Source: Acanthopleura granulata
Lineage: Eukaryota; Mollusca; Polyplacophora; Chitonida; Chitonidae
DNA length: 64,000 bases
Reading direction: 5' to 3'
Assembly (NCBI GenBank): GCA_016165875.1
Contig: JABBOT010000023.1
Coordinates: forward strand, 3,891,469 to 3,955,468
Shown here: piece after piece, positions 1 to 15,300 of the stretch
Layout: each line of letters begins with the position of its first letter
How positions within the stretch are numbered: the stretch's first letter is position 1
Position numbers and translations under genes: made by a program
The notes under the pieces: generated by a model
Databases searched by the model: none
Told to the model about the DNA's origin: nothing
What the model saw: the letters and a program-made list of their open reading frames with translations, nothing else

Positions 1-1527
1 GTGGGTCCCAAAATTTTCCAGTCCCAAAACAGACAAGTTTCTCAGTCTTTACAAAAGTATGACGTCAAAATGCAGGTTCGTTTTTGCAAATAAACAAAAA
101 ACAATTCAAACGGTTAAAATGCCTTATTCTATTATTAAAATGCCATATTTAGTCTTTGTTTTCCCTTGACAACAATGTGCATATCACATATCATAATAAA
201 CAATATCATAATATGCGCAATATAGTTGTGTTGTAAAATAATATATGTAAGGAATTATATTTACACGGGGTGGAGGGCAATAAAATCGGGTATGGGGCAT
301 GCAACGGAATTCACACTTCCAGCAACAGTTAAATCACAGTTTTGCTATGAAAACCATTCTGTAGAAAAAACCTTGTTCGTTCATTATACAGCTTGATATT
401 TCATCAATGATTCTAGGAAAGCTCGTGTATAATATATTAATCAATGTCTCGGCACTGAAGATCCTGTAACATCATTGTAAATGTAGGATGTATATCTCTG
501 AATAGTGCACATCCTTCAAAATGCAGATAACATATCGTATTTTCAAAGCCTGTGAAAATAAACTACATGAATACTGAAGGATACAGCATACAGAGAAAAA
601 CTAGAGTAGAGAGTCTGGTAGTTGTACGATCACGTGACCGGTGAAATACAGTCGCTTCTCAGTTTAGCACAGTTAGGGTTTCACGGTTCATGTAAATGAT
701 TAAATATGGTAGCCACTTTCACGTCCCTCAGCGCCACAGCTTTGACAGAATTGGGCGAAAAAAAAGCAGTGATGTTAGTGGCAGTTTTTAGACGTCACTG
801 GTCAACATTTAACAATAGTTTGTTGTCATCCATTGCATACACATTCACCTTCCTTTGAATCCGGATGACGTGTTGGTTTCGCCACGCAAATCTGATCATG
901 TATGCAGATGTCACCTCAAACTTTTAAATTACTCATAAATAATAGACATACACCTGACATGATAAGAACATGGCAACTACTCGTGGACATGGTGTAAAAA
1001 GAACGGGACAACTGTGTGCGTGCAACTGCCGTCTTAAGGAGGCATGTCTTTGATCTTGAGGCGCACATGCGTCTTGCCGGATGAACGTGTTCTGAGAACG
1101 GATACCAAACACGCCGTGAGCAGATAAGCAAAGCCGTGACTTGCAGCTTAATGATCTCGAAAGCGGGTGGTTTACAGCCCCCGATATAATCTCAACGAAA
1201 TCCCTGTAATTGGATCTGTAGGTGAAATACGTATCCGTGTATTTCCCTTGCGACGTATCGACATTGTTAGATGCTTGTAATTAACAATATATATTGCAAC
1301 TCGACCTCGAAAAATTATGCCGTGGGTTTCAGCTAATTGAACCTCGCCGTCTGTTTGAAACCCGTGGGTGTAACGTCCTGTACCAGAGATCAGCGTTCCA
1401 TGCCCTCCGGGATGACTGTGGTATCTTCGGTGGGTAATTAGAGTTCAAATATACAGATATATTCTGACTGGCCTGCTCAGTCTGAGTGCATTGCGGAGGG
1501 ATGAGCGGTTTGTCTGCTGTGTTCGGT

Positions 1528-1712
1528 GTCAGTTGCTTCAGTTAGGCAACACCTCTCATCAGTGCGATCGCTGAGAGTTCAAGCCCAGCTCTCGCTGGTT
1601 TTCTCCCCAGTCGTACGTGAGAAAATCCGCCAGCAACCTGGCGATATGGTGGTTTCCTTCCACCATAATGCTGGTCTCTGTAGTATAAGGATAAGCGCCA
1701 GTAGCAAGGATT
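1528..1712 (+). mobile_element. SINE copy, degenerate (family 1)
   Basis: The copy contains the B-box-like 'gagttcaagcccagctc', then 'ctggttttctcc', 'cgtacgtgagaaaatccgcc', 'agcaacctgg' and 'ccttccaccataatgctgg', in the same order as the better copy at 37487-37757. The AAATA tail is lost. The 98-aa open frame across it is not a gene. Confidence 0.65.
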
Positions 1713-2589
1713 TTAGTATACCAAAAAGAACATTATCCTATGAAAATTCAAACCAGCAGAATGCAAAAATATATATATCTTTTGCCTCAAAAGAGGCCCT
1801 CATGTATAACGGGTTTTTGTGACCTACATCACCCTGAGCGGACGACCTGCTATATCCTGCTAGGCTAATACGTTTATGCCACTAATGACATCACCAGTCA
1901 CAAGTTGTTTTTCCACTGAAAACATAAAATAAGTCACAGTCATGGACAGATGCTCGATTATGAAATAACGATGTTCAGTTTGCCGTTCTCGTTCATTCTA
2001 ATATCGGAAACGTAATCTGCTTTATGTCGGCGGTTGCAGACAAACTAATGACGTCAAATGATGGTTTTAAAAATCTGTGTTCCAGTTTGTTTATTTCACT
2101 TTGGGTTTGATGTTTCCAAGGCCCTGAGAAAATTCACTGACCTCAAGAGATCGACTTATATACGATCCCCATTACTGACCGGCTTCAAACTTGACCTAGC
2201 GAAGAGTTAACAGGCAGTCTGTGCGTACTTGAAACCCCTTCGTGATGCCAGGTTTGCACGCACTGTTTCTGTTTTGGTTGTATGTTTATATTGGTGTAGT
2301 TATGCCCGTGGGAGGTGATTTAATTACAGTGCACCTTAAACAAAACCATGTCTATAGTAAGTTAGCCCCTATATAGCCTCCAGGATAGGTGACATTTTTT
2401 GCTCCACTGTAATTGTACATGTTATTGTTTACAATGGAGGGAAAGGAGCTCAGACTTACCGTATTCAGGCGGTATATATATAGATAATTTTTTTGGGAGA
2501 GATGATAGGACAAAATACTTTTAACAGTAACAAACATTTTAAAGGCAATTGAACTTAAGGCTACAGCTGCTTCTACCATGCACATATCT

Positions 2590-2935
2590 GTAGGGCCGCC
2601 TCGGTTATCTAGTGGTTGGAGCGTCCGTCTCGAGATCCAGGTGCCAAAGACTTTAAAAATGGTCTTTTTGCTGCCTCGCTTGGCGCGCAGCATTGAGAGG
2701 TTAGAGAAAGGAAACAGGACTGGTTGGCCTGGTGTCAGTATAATGTGACCGGGTGGTGTGTCATGTCTGGTGTCTTCGACATGATGTTGCAGTGGTGGTA
2801 TTACTTTGGCGGCATGGAATCACCCGGCCACAAGAACTCACACTATATGCACACGCCAGAAGGACTCCTCGTCGTCATGTGACTGAAAAATTGTTAAGCA
2901 CGACGTTAAACCCCAAGCATTCACTCACTCATATC
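2590..2935 (+). mobile_element. tRNA-headed repeat of a second family
   Basis: The left end 'gccgcctcggttatctagtg' followed by 'gttggagcgtccgtctcgag' resembles a tRNA A-box region. The right end reads 'aagcacgacgttaaacccca' then 'agcattcactcactca', an end I associate with abundant molluscan SINEs. Only one clear copy is seen; a related end may occur at 34402-34460. Confidence 0.5.
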
Positions 2936-4110
2936 TATACCTTTCTTGAAATTTTCCTTGTATTTTTGTGTATTTTGGGGTAAATTTATTTCTTTAGTTT
3001 TTAACGTGGTATACTCAAGAACATTTAACCTACTTAACGACCAGCAGCTTTCAGTTTGAAGGAAACAAGACAGTTCTTGGAGAAAACAACCGCCATTCGT
3101 CACGGAGCAGTTACCTGACAAAACCTCCTGTCTTCAAGTGGTCCCCAACAATATAGCTGAAGGTTGGATTAGAGTGAACGACCTCATTGGTGAAGAGTGG
3201 CCTGGAGATTTGTCCGGTACCAAGTTTACTTCGGGTACCGTGCTTTCCGACAACCATAATCCTGATTGCCTTTGTATTTGAGTGAAAATGCGTGAACATT
3301 TCAGAGGGATGCCATACTCAGGCATAGTTCAATTGACTATTCACCTCAGCAAAACTTAATACCGAATGCAGTGCTTAGCAATGCAGTTGATGTGTCATCA
3401 TTATTTTCCGTCCTTTCCGAATAACATTTATAGACACACAGCTGAGGTCATCGGCTGTCCTAGCTACTACTGACCCATAATAATTACCACATGCAGTTTG
3501 GGTATAATTAAGTTGTGATAGCTTGTCGTCCTACTGAGAGCTTAAATGTCAAAGCACATAATATTTTCTTTCCCCGTAGATGCTTTTTATGCGATGTCCA
3601 ATACGACGTCATCCGACTTACAGCTAACATATCCTCCCTTCCAATCCCACAGCTATATAGCTTGAAGTCGAAACAGACCTATGTGAACTTTTCACTTATT
3701 TCCGGCTGGGTGTGTGTAGTTCTATTTCCCCCCCAAGACTGTTTACTTTTCCATCATTCGCCTTGATTCGCTAACGAAGGGTTTAATAGTTACGCGTATA
3801 GTCGAGGGCCTATTAGTCAAGGAAGCTAGCTGTGCGCCGGTTGGAGTAAAGCGATGTTGTGACGCACGGTGTGTACAGGCAACCGCGCGGGAAGCTTACT
3901 TACTGCATCGTCAGGAGTGCGAGATTGGCTTTTACAAGTGGTGTTTTAACAATTGCTATTTTACCTCCGCGTTGACGACTCGGCCCCTCTCACCTTCGCT
4001 CTGTTTTCCCAAAGTTGAAGTCTGTGAGTTCGGGATTCTGGCCCATTCCCACATTACTTCGTCCCAGTAATAAGGTCACCCTCCCCACAGGGTTTCCTCC
4101 CGGGCCCTCA

Positions 4111-4294
4111 ATGCCACTGTATAACCGGTTACTGCAACAGCACCGCTCCGGCTCTCCCTGTACTGGAAGTCGATGTTGTGTGTTCAACTCGGACGAGGAT
4201 GAACTGGAAGAAATGGAAAGCATAAACAATGGAATTTCTGCGAAGAGAGAGTACAGAATTGTGGTTATGGGAGCAAATGGTGTTGGCAAATCAG
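4111..4294 (+). CDS. GTPase exon 1 (N-terminal extension and P-loop)
   Basis: Encodes residues 1-61 plus one base. It ends inside the P-loop region at a consensus donor, 'tcag|gtaaga'. The frame stays open back to 3976, but without an ATG. Confidence 0.85.
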
Positions 4295-6365
4295 GTAAGA
4301 AAGTGCAACTGTGAACAGGGGTACAAATTAACAGGAAACTTCAGTAAATTATTATTTTTTTTAGTCTAGTCATAAGTGTTTCTGTGGACTGTGAGTTGAG
4401 TGTTTTGGATTTGTGGCGATCTGTTATTATATATATATTTGCCGCAGTTGTAGCTAATTCCGCTTAAATCCAGAGGTAAGGGCCGTATAATCATTCGTCT
4501 GTATTGCATGAAAATGGTTCTGTTGTGAACAGCTACAGTTGAAGTTTGAAAGAGATACCCATATTTGTATTCTAAGGGGAAACTATTCACTAACAATGAG
4601 TTTGAAATATGAATCATTGGGTGTTATGCCTAGAACATCAACTGTCTTCCCTCTTGTTTCTCTCTTGTTACTACTTTTATTTACTATTTCCACATTTCTT
4701 GGTGAACCCTGTGTATTTCCATTATCGAGTTGGGAGGCCCCCTTCATGGTTCACGAATGGTATACAAACGTCGGGCTTGACTCTTAACTTTATAAAAAAA
4801 AAAAAATCCAGATCAAAATCGACCGTTTAAACTTTGTTTAAAAGCGGACCTGAAAAATATGTCTTCTGTCTTAACCTTATAATCTGTCACATTAGCCTAT
4901 GCCATCACTAGATGACTATAGAACTTAAGGACATTCCAGCTGAGATGTATAAAGTGTGCACCTGTATACCTCCCTCTATGTGTTCCCGGGAAACAGGAAG
5001 ATTGGATGAGGATAACGCTGGTAACATACGTTTATTGTTTACATATAATCAGAAGCGCTTTACAAACTGATTCTATTTCATGATATTAAAAACAGTCATT
5101 TTTATTAGAATCTAAAGGGATTCCCGTAGATTTTATCTGCCGGAATCCTCTAGAATATTGACAAAATCTAATATCACAAGAAGTTGATCAGGGTAAAAAT
5201 TTCATTGCGTGTAAAAGCAATCAGATTTTGGGTATTCGATGTTCATAACTGTAATGATCTGAAAGAATGTACTTTTCTATTATAATAAAACCTTGAATTT
5301 AAATATTATCCTTTTTTCGGGAATATATGTAGATTCCGGGATTCTCGTGGAAAGTAACAGGGAGAGCTCGATACTGTTTTAAAATGGATGAAAGAATGTC
5401 TGTGAAAGCTAATGTCTGTATAGCTTAATTATAGGACAGAGTGTTGTGGGCGTGTACGCTAATTCCCAAAGAGGAAAGATTTTCAGTACAGTGACTGGCA
5501 TGTTCGGACGCTTAAGCTTTTTCTTCCGTCTCACTAATATTGCAGCTGTATACCACTGTGATAAGAAAAAAAAACACTTCTTGGCACCGCTTTTCTCTAT
5601 GAATTGCCAATTTAAGTCTTATAAAAATACTAATCTCAGAGGCAGTGGTTGAAGAATTACTTATGTAATACTTCATAGCAAACATCCATGTTTGCATAAT
5701 CGAATGTTAATAGCGTTGCGTGCTGTCTGCAGGAAAAAAGAAGAAATAAAAACGTGCCGTCTTGCGCCAGGAAGAATAATGGGTCAATAAATAACCACTG
5801 ACAGTTCCACTCAGCGGTGTATATTCGTCCAGGAAAAAAAATAGCGCGAGATTAGCACAGAAAGTATCATGTCTAGTGCTACTTGACTTCTGCATTAACC
5901 CCTGTACAATTAACATCTTCACTTCCGCTAATTCTCACTGTCAGCACACCTCCAGACGCGGACCTGGTCGAGAACGGTTTGGGGGCCATGAGGTTTGGGG
6001 TCGTAAAGGTGCAAACTATAAACGAGGTAGCCCGTGTGCATCAAAGTCACTTAGTTCGCTCCATCGGATAACTAGTGCAAAACCGTAAACATTTCTAAAT
6101 TGTCTGAAGGCAATCAGAAAAAATCTTTTCAATACCTTACCTATATTAAGTTGACTTCAAAAGAAAGCTTTTGCTTGCTTTGGTGAAAGAAACTTGAGAT
6201 ACTCATCTATCACTAGCGTACAAATGTTTTATAACACCTAAAATTATCTACCTGATAAATTTTTTATCATAGTACTTTGATTATGTTATTGGTGTGAACT
6301 CTATGCCTAACGACGAACACACTATTCGTCAGAAGTAAGTTTGAAAATATATAATCCAAAATATA

Positions 6366-6397
<32 letters not shown>

Positions 6398-9300
6398 ATA
6401 TCCAAATTCTGACAACAAACGTTTACTGTCCGGCAGTTATCAAAGCAAAATATTGTCATTTCGTTCATGTGGGCCGATTATAATTACTCAGAGAGAATTA
6501 TTTTTAACGGCATTTGTATTAGACTTTCATTTGAAGCAACCTTTGTTTTAGATGTTCTTCAACGATTTAATCGAAATTGAATTCCCTATTGTGAAGACTT
6601 TTGGGGGGTATGCGCTTATTATAACATTAAAGATATGTAACAAAGTTACAATGGAAATGTAGCTTTCCCAAATATGGACGTGCATACGTGTCAAGATAAA
6701 GGTATTCAGCTTGTAATTTTGACTCCCACGACACAAAGAGGAGCCACACACCATGTGAGGCCGTGGTTAAAGATCAAAAGATAAGTCCGCACCTAGATGT
6801 ATTGTATATGGTGGCATGTGTGGGGAACGGAAAGCTCTATACTACTCTGAGTGACCATTCGCTTCGGGCAACCAAAACCTTACTCAGGCGTGGTGAACGT
6901 TCTCCAGTTAAGCAACACATGGCACCATATACATTCCTTCTCGCTGACAGAAATTTACACGGGCACAGGTTTTACGTCTAAACACAAGAATTCTTGCAAC
7001 ACGTGGTCACCTCTCTGGTATATTCTGACATTGGGTCACTTGATATGAGCAAGTGCGTGCTGGCTGTCGTCTTGGGACATCACCAAGTTTGGTGCTTTGC
7101 AGCTGAATTTGTGTACAAGTGTTTTCTAAGAACAAGTTAACTTTTCATGGTTTGCTCCTGACTTTTCACAGGCGGATTCCGGTTTACAATCATTGTATAT
7201 TGTATCTGTGAGGTTATCTCATCTCAGAATTTGTAAATCAAAACCACGAAACATTTTTCTAAACGCCATAAACGCTGAAATACCGAAGAGCCATTCTTTA
7301 TGAAAATCATTTAGCAGAATGGGACACAATCTACGCAGATCACACGATGTATGTTAAACATCCGGTGAAAGTACACAACTGCATCGCGCATATATACATT
7401 TGACTGGAAATTTATTTTTCTTGTTTCTTCGTGCCTTATAACATCCTTTAATAGACTGTCTGTTTTAGGGCTGTTCAGATGTTCAGTGCACGGGTATTCT
7501 AAATGGTGCAAATACCTTGTGAGTTAAGAAAGACAGGAAATACATATATTTTATTGCATATCTCCAGATGCGAATTTCATTAGGCAAATTTCTTACTGTT
7601 TTTATGTTAGACCAAACACCCGCCCTGCCAATAAACAAGTTGGATGCCTATGTACGAGTGACATAGGCACGTAATACTTATCACATAAACTAACACGTAA
7701 TTGTCAAAGTGAGTTTACTCGTTCTGTAAGCAAAGGCAGTTACACTGGTACGTTTGCGCGTGGTAGAGTGAGTGTTTAGCACGTGTGTTTACAGGTCGAC
7801 AATACAGCTTATTTTAGTGAGAATCTAAACCGATAATACGGCTTTCTCTCCATTTGCTTACTTTAGTTAAGTGGATAAAATGAAAAAAGGTGTTTTTCTC
7901 ACTTATTTAGTAAATAACCCCTATGCAAATAAAGTCAATGCCTCAATCTATACTAAACTACCTTTAAAATTCTTTATAGAGTCTATACACATTGGGTGTA
8001 TTTACATTTAACGTAAAAGTTGCAATGAAGTTACCAGCTCTTTTGAACAAAAGCTGCCCAAAATCTCCTTCCTTGCTTTTTTTTTTTTTTGTTTTTTTGT
8101 TGTTTTTTTTTTTTTGGCGGAGTGGAAGGGGGGAATACTTCGGGAAGGATTTCAAAATCTATTTCATTGTTCAGTATTACTCTTTCGTAAAAGTTTGTAC
8201 GTAGCGTGTTTCAAGTCCATGCGGATATCGTATATATACAATTCTTCTATGGAAGTTGAAGAAGCACCTGCATGTATTGCGATATATGTGTGTGCTTGGA
8301 AATAATTTAATTGCAGCCCACATCTTAGAAAAACTAAATCTGCAGAATATGAGTGTAGGTTGTAACAGTTTGCAGAATTTCACTGGGCCGTATATACATT
8401 CGAAAGCGTTTATACACACAATACTGCAGGGATAGATTTTGTCCTATCGACTTAGGCTTACGTCTGTGGCCCTGTCGTAGTATTAATTCCACATCCGCTA
8501 TATGGGGATTATGCTTATAAAAGCAAAAGATTTATGACGTCAAAAAGGCCTAGTTTGCGAACAAAATACGCAGTTTTTTAATACCGGGACGTCACTGCAC
8601 TTCCAAATGTCCAAGAAGTCGATCGCCATAGCTGCTTTGAAGAAAAGCGAAAGACAGACATTCTTTTCCTTACTTTTAGATATAAAAATAAACCCAGGTG
8701 GCATTGATAAATAAAGTTTCGTTTAAGTTTTACCACTATATATATAGGCTTACTACATTTTTTTCTCCCGCGCACCGACTGCCAGTTCTGTTTGACGCGC
8801 TTGTAAACTTGGAAGTGAGTCTGAAACAGCGCAGGCCTGTAAACGATGCATGGAGCTGAGTGTTTAAAACCCAGCATAAGGGTTTGTGTTCTCTCAGAGA
8901 ATCAGCACATTATCTGTAAGTCAGCGAGACGAATTGTCCCGCTGTTGCTAGAGTATATATCTACCTTCGATCGCGCGTCAAAACAAATCAAGAGATGCAT
9001 GCACGGGTTTTATCCGAGCTCTAGAATAACCATTAACCACTTTACTCTATAAATAGGGTTACCGAAACCTTGTCAAGGTCCCCCTATTTCCGCTGGCTCC
9101 AACACATCTTTTGTGTGTTATCAGCAGTGTTCGTAGAGTATGGGCCTGAAAGCTTTGTAAACTTTGCAAACGCAGATATACAAGTCAACATCGAAGTCAC
9201 CAGATACACTTGTATGTAGGCCAATTTTTTCTGTATCGTATCTACCTGTATATACGACGTTATTAACCGACTTCATTTACGGATTTAAGAATGTTCTGTA

Positions 9301-12300
9301 TACGTAAAGATGCTCGTCCGGAGTGTACGGCCAATATATAGTGTGGATACTGGAGATGAAGTTGTAGAAACGCAGGATATATGTTATTCAGGAGGTTTAT
9401 GGTTCCCAACGGCAACCGCGCCGTTCCCACATGCTATATTGTTATATCTTTGTTCCTTAAAATGCAGGGAAGAAGTCAGGTGGTTTCTTTCGCTTGAATT
9501 GAGAACATAATTTAAAGAGATGGGTGTAATGTCAGATTCTGAGAATGTCATCGCGCTGAATGTGTGTGGTCAGCTTGATGGGAAATTGGTCAGTATCAGA
9601 ATCGTCATCTAAGTTGAATTTCTGACTAAGAATATTACTGGATAATTGTAGGAAACAAGTTATACCTAAAGCCGAGGACAACAGTAAAGGTTTCCCACAT
9701 TGTTTCAGGCCGTACTTAAGAATATTTCACTGAAACGATGACGACCATAATTATGGAAGAAGAAAACCGGACAGAAACCGAGGGAAACCTACGACCTTCC
9801 GCAGGTTCAAACAGACGGATGGAGGAGTAGCCAGTATTCCTGAGTTGTATATATTTGAATTCAAAGTGACTGCATAGGTGAGGTGTTCCCAAGAAGTTGT
9901 GCTTTGCTATTACGCTAACCACTCTGCCACGGACACCTTTTTTGCCAAAAGTTAGTACGTACTATACGTCTAGAGGCGCAAGCCTTATGAGATCTAGGTA
10001 TTTAAACTTAATAATATGTGCAGTAATAACGGAAACCCATATGTTTCTGGATTCGTTAATGATTTCACTCTGTTGCTGTAATTTGTTACGTTAAGATTAT
10101 TGCTCAGAAGCAACTGGCTGATGCATACACGTGCATATACAGGCTAACTGCATGCTTCTAAACATGGCGACCGTGCATCCATTCAGAAAATGCATGGGAG
10201 TGTCGTGAGTAGAGCTGATTACAGAAAATACCGCGATAAAAAGAGTTTGCCACTGGCCTTTGTCTCCGTGCTTAACAGTTTTAGCTATACTTTTTTAAGC
10301 TTGAAGTATTGACCCAGTGTTCTTCAGTTGCGTATTTTATTTATATCTTTTCCAGGCATGTTAGGCGTAGTTTGAGAGATGCATATAGTGTTTGACTGGG
10401 TAGCGTACGTTGGAAAGACCGACACATTCATTCAGCTGTGATTCACACGTGTTTGGCATCTTGTGCATTTCAGGTTCAAAATGTGACACCTGTCAGTAGT
10501 TTTCAGGCTGATTACGAGAATCATTTTACAGATGCATTGTAGTCAAATAGGGTTTTTTTTTCTCGTGCAAACCTACCGTTGGTCTGTAATATTACCGGAT
10601 GGAATCCATCTCCCGTTATTTTGTTGTAAACCATTGTTCTAACCGCAACGTTTGAATGACTAGATTTGATCCCGCTCGAAAACAGAAATGGGTTGTCCTT
10701 TTCCCCGCGCAAGGGCAACACCGGTCCCAGCCGGATTCACCATTCTTCACTTTAACACACTATATTATTACGTTACCAATTTGCCCACACATGGTCATCT
10801 CAACGGCAGGAATGAACAATAGACTGCACAGATTGCACCCTAATTACTTTACGCAGGGAAGGTTTGAGAAAATTAAAGAATTTTAAGAAAAATCTTGGTA
10901 ACATTTATGCAGAAATGAGAGGTAAAGCAGTCTAGTAAAAACTATAATGGGTAAAAGTGACTTATATCAATACCACAGACACTGAGCACTATGTACAGGT
11001 TCCGATCTAAGACTCTCATAAAAGTTATTCAAAAATATACTTGAACCTCAAGCTCAGTTTGCTTCTAAAATGATAACACACGTGTTGGTTCACTTTGGCG
11101 TCCTTATTCATTTTGAAGTTGTGCAAGTTTTTGCACCAGAAGACATGCTGTGCTACTCCATCAGACAGTGCGTTTTTATTAGCTGACTGCCATCAAGTGA
11201 GAAGATAGGCGTCAATCACTGAGCATGCTAAATATAGAATATAACCCTAACCCTATATTCCAAGACGTGTGTCTTTTTTAAAACTGTCACTTGAATGCAC
11301 GGCGTATATAAACGCCTTTCATGCCTTTTGTTTACAAAGCCACGCAATCTTCAAAAGGTCGACACTACCAAGTTCATCTCTCGTCCAAAGGGTTAAATGA
11401 TGCCACGACATTTCTAAAATCTTAGCAAGCGACCTTGAAGACATATTTACGCCTTGATTCTTAGTGTATAAACATTTATCTATAGATTCTGTCTAGCGGC
11501 ATTAACCTTGGAAATATCCCACAAACCATTTTTTTCTTTCTGTCTCGATATAAAAAAAAAAAAAAAAAATTTGTTTGTTTGTGTATTGAGAAATGGCCGC
11601 AGCTGGAATGCGGCAGGTGTCATGTGTTTTACTCTCATTAGGTCTGTCAGCGTGCCGAAGGCAAAGATTGTGCATCTGTTCTATATACTAATACATGCAG
11701 TTTCCAGGCTTGTCTGTTCGAATTTACTTATGTCCCATTAGAGGTGGCCAAGCGGTGCAGTTTCCGGGCCGTAAACAATGACCACGAAAGCTCTAAGTTG
11801 GTAGGGTGATTAACACCCAAAATGTCGCTGCAGGATACCAAAAACCAAATGTATAAGTAGTTGCTATACTAATTGAAGCCAGAGTTTGTTAATGATTCAC
11901 CAAACTGTCCATTGGCCACATCATGGGTGGGATGGACGTCTACCATACGACCAGCAACATCACTTGCCTCACCGCTAATAGCAGCTATATAGGAGGACGC
12001 CGTTGTTGTTCTTATTGTTGTTGTTGGTGTTATTTTGTTTTTAACTTTAAGGGAAATTTTAAAACATGCATACGTCCCTGCTTGTAATTGCACATCGGTC
12101 AAAAAATCGTTTTATTTATTTATTTTTTTTTATGTTGTTGTTTTTTTGGTTTGTTTGCGCAATGTACACCGGGTACCATTTCCACTGTGAACATCATAAT
12201 AGGGAGTTCCGAAATTCAAGCTCCTGGTTGAAGGAGAGGTCGTTTGTACCTCCGTGACACGGCAAGGCAGGTGATCGGTAAATTAAAGCAACAAAACTGC

Positions 12301-15300
12301 CTGACATTTTGTCAACCCACATGACACTGTTGAACTCTTTTTACCTTCTTTCTTTTCTGAAACATACATTTCATCTGTATTAGGCTATCTTGCCACCTAA
12401 CCATATATATTTGTCAGATGTATGGGGATATTTTACGGCTTTATTTGACCTACATTGCACAGCTAATTGGTAACAACTGATGCATCCAGGCGAAATCATA
12501 ATCATTATGATAAAATCATTCGCGAACACACTGCACTTGCTGACCAACCATGAAGAGGTTATAAAGTGACAATATAATTAGTCAATTACCGGTGATCGAT
12601 GTTTAAGTTTTTCACTGATATGAATATGAATGAGTCGTACGTAACGCTTATCGGCAGTATTTCAGCCGTATCATGTCGTTCAGCAGTATGAAGATATGTT
12701 TGAACGCGATGAATCGACGCAGGACACATTACGCATTTTTATAGGACTAGCCTTTTTATAACCATAGATGAAGTCATTGAAATATATCGTATATTATACA
12801 ATCTAATTTGGAAATTGTTGATTAAAGAAAATATGAAAGGTGAGGTGAGCTTAACTATATAAAACACCGGAGACAACGACCGGTACACACTTGACACTGC
12901 TATACATATGTCACGTTTTTGTCCTGATAACCAAGTTCTCGTATTAGGATTTTCGTAACGATGGGGCTGCAATGGTGCCGTAGTTATGCCGTAGACATTT
13001 CAATCTGATAGTAAGTTAGTTTGAGTCATAAAATCTATGAATTTTGTAATGCAGATTTTTTGTGTTTTTTTTTTTTTGTTCTGAAAGTGAAACTTAAGAA
13101 TTGTAAGCCATTAGTTACATATATAGCCCATATGTAAATCTTGCAGATCTGCATGATTTAATTGACAAGGCTACAGTTATTCGGACGTGTTGTATGTATG
13201 CAAATTTTGTCACTATGCAGTTGTCTTATTTTTCGCTCACAGCTTGCAGACAGTGGAGTTTGGAAGTAAATGTTATTATGTGATGTTATCTCAGCCCAAT
13301 TCAAAGCTACATCAGCCCACACACGCTGTACTTGTAGTATTTCAGAAGAATCGGTGGGATCTCAGATTGTCTTTTTTTTTTTTTTTTTTCGTCAGAATGT
13401 TTGTCGAGGTGTTTTGATATGATGGAGACCGCTAGCTCGCTGTCATACATGCATGTATTTAAGCTGCTATATTGACGATGAGGTAAAACATCCAATAAAA
13501 AAAAACATAAATAAATAAATAAATAATAATATTCGGGATGCGTATATGCAGTCAAATATACTTAACACATTTGTTTGTTCGTGGAATTATTTGTCATTAG
13601 CTCAGTGCTTTCGGTGGTGACGTGCAGCGCTGTATACATGTTGTTGCTCTTCTTGCCGGCCATGGTATTGTTGACGATGGAGATACGCATGTTTCCATAT
13701 GTTCTTCTAAATATGCTTACGTTAAAACTTTACGCACACCGCACGTATGAACGTCCTGGACATCCTGTTATCACACTTGCAGACATATTATATAAGCAGA
13801 GTGTGTTTTACATTCAACATATGCTTCTAATAGATGTTTGATTTATTTGCTGTAAGACGATTGCTGACAGAAAGTAGCTGAAATCACATCCAACGGCTGC
13901 GACTCCTTATGTAAGAACGTCGCGTGCGTGGAGAATCGCGTTATATACCATCTATGATCTTTATAAACACAACGTCTGGTTATCCGTGGATTGGGTGAAT
14001 TTTTTTCCTTTGACTGGAGATATATATAAATATATATATGCAGCCTGGCCTGTTTACGAATACAACCACAAAGTCTATTTGTGATAAACATGCAGGTTAC
14101 GTAGGTGGCCGCAACAGTATACGCCAGGACCCTGCTTATCAGCCTGACCTATAACAAAACAACTCGGCGTTCGGAAAACGTTTTCTGTACCGTGTCATGG
14201 CAGTTGCGCGGAGGCAGGCAGCTGCAGTTAACTGCTGATGGATGGGGAAAATAACTTTTTTAGGGCTTATCGCGATATATTAGGCGTAATTGCGCTGCGT
14301 CAAAACAAGGCTCTTTCTGATCTAAATCTGTGAATAAAGAGGGCCTATGTCTACGTGTCTGCATGTTTCGTGACGTGCGGCCAAACCGGTTGTCAACAAC
14401 TCTGTTAAGTGGTTATTTTCAAGGGGCTGGCAACATGCCAGCTGGTGTATTTTCTGTATCAAGCGTTGGGTCATAATGCTTTCGTTTATGTCAACCACTC
14501 AGAGACAGACGTAATTGGAAAATGTGATAGCACGGGGATATATAGAGGTTGAATCTCACAATAGCTGGAACCATCAATCTTGACAATCGCAAATATCTTG
14601 GTTAGCATATACTTAACCCATATGTCATTTGGGAGTCAGTGTGCTCGAGCATTCATATAATGTGAATGCCCATGTTGATGTTAATATATACGATGAATGC
14701 GATCTAAATAAGGTAAAATTAAAGCTTATTACTTCAATAAAGTAATTACTAGTAAATGATGAAAACAAAAATATAATGAAATATGTAAATTTTAAAAACA
14801 CATTAGGGACACAGCTAATCAAAAATCCACATAGACCATAATGTATGTGTACTGTTTTTAAATAGGATACTTGCTTCGTGCCTGGTCATTCTACTGTCTT
14901 CGTGTGACAGTTCTGAAAGTCTTTTAATCCAAACATGAATAAGTGCAGCGTACACTGGATTTTCGTAAGAGCACCATTTTTGATCTATAGATAGATAGTC
15001 TTGCCTTGGACAGATAATTTGTTTCTCCGAGGACCATTGGTCTTGCAAAGTAGGGTGTGCCAATTTACACCCTGGTGACCTTCACCCATAAAACCGACCG
15101 CCATCGTGTAAGTGATAAACTCTTTCACAAAACTTCGTAAATCTGATTTATCGTATCTTTTTCTCGTAAATTACGTCTCCTTATGTATTGCACTGTAATC
15201 TAGACTACGTCTTTTATGAGAAAAGTTACGAGAAATCTAACTTGCGAAGTTATGTGAAAATGTTTCCCAAAGGTCTCTCTTCAACTTTAATTCCAGGAGG

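Larger units (their letters stand above)
1..4014. other. Intergenic sequence upstream of the GTPase gene
   Basis: No exon could be supported here. The stretch holds a degenerate SINE copy (about 1528-1712) and a second tRNA-headed repeat (about 2590-2935). The rest is AT-rich, with several CRE-like 'tgacgtca' words (for example near 59 and 2050) that I do not call as functional. The GTPase promoter and 5' UTR should lie in the last few hundred bases, but I cannot place the transcription start. Confidence 0.5.

Noticed and set aside
2352..2693. 113-aa minus-strand open frame
   Set aside because: It overlaps a repeat, has no recognisable motif and no splice context.
4015..4110. N-terminal extension of the GTPase starting at a TTG
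   Set aside because: Eukaryotic initiation at TTG is unlikely; the first in-frame ATG is 4111.
11248..11265. Telomere-like 'aaccctaaccct'
   Set aside because: Only two units, inside an intron; chance occurrence.
11735..11820. SINE head-like segment ('gaggtggccaagcggtgcag')
   Set aside because: No following SINE body or tail could be found.
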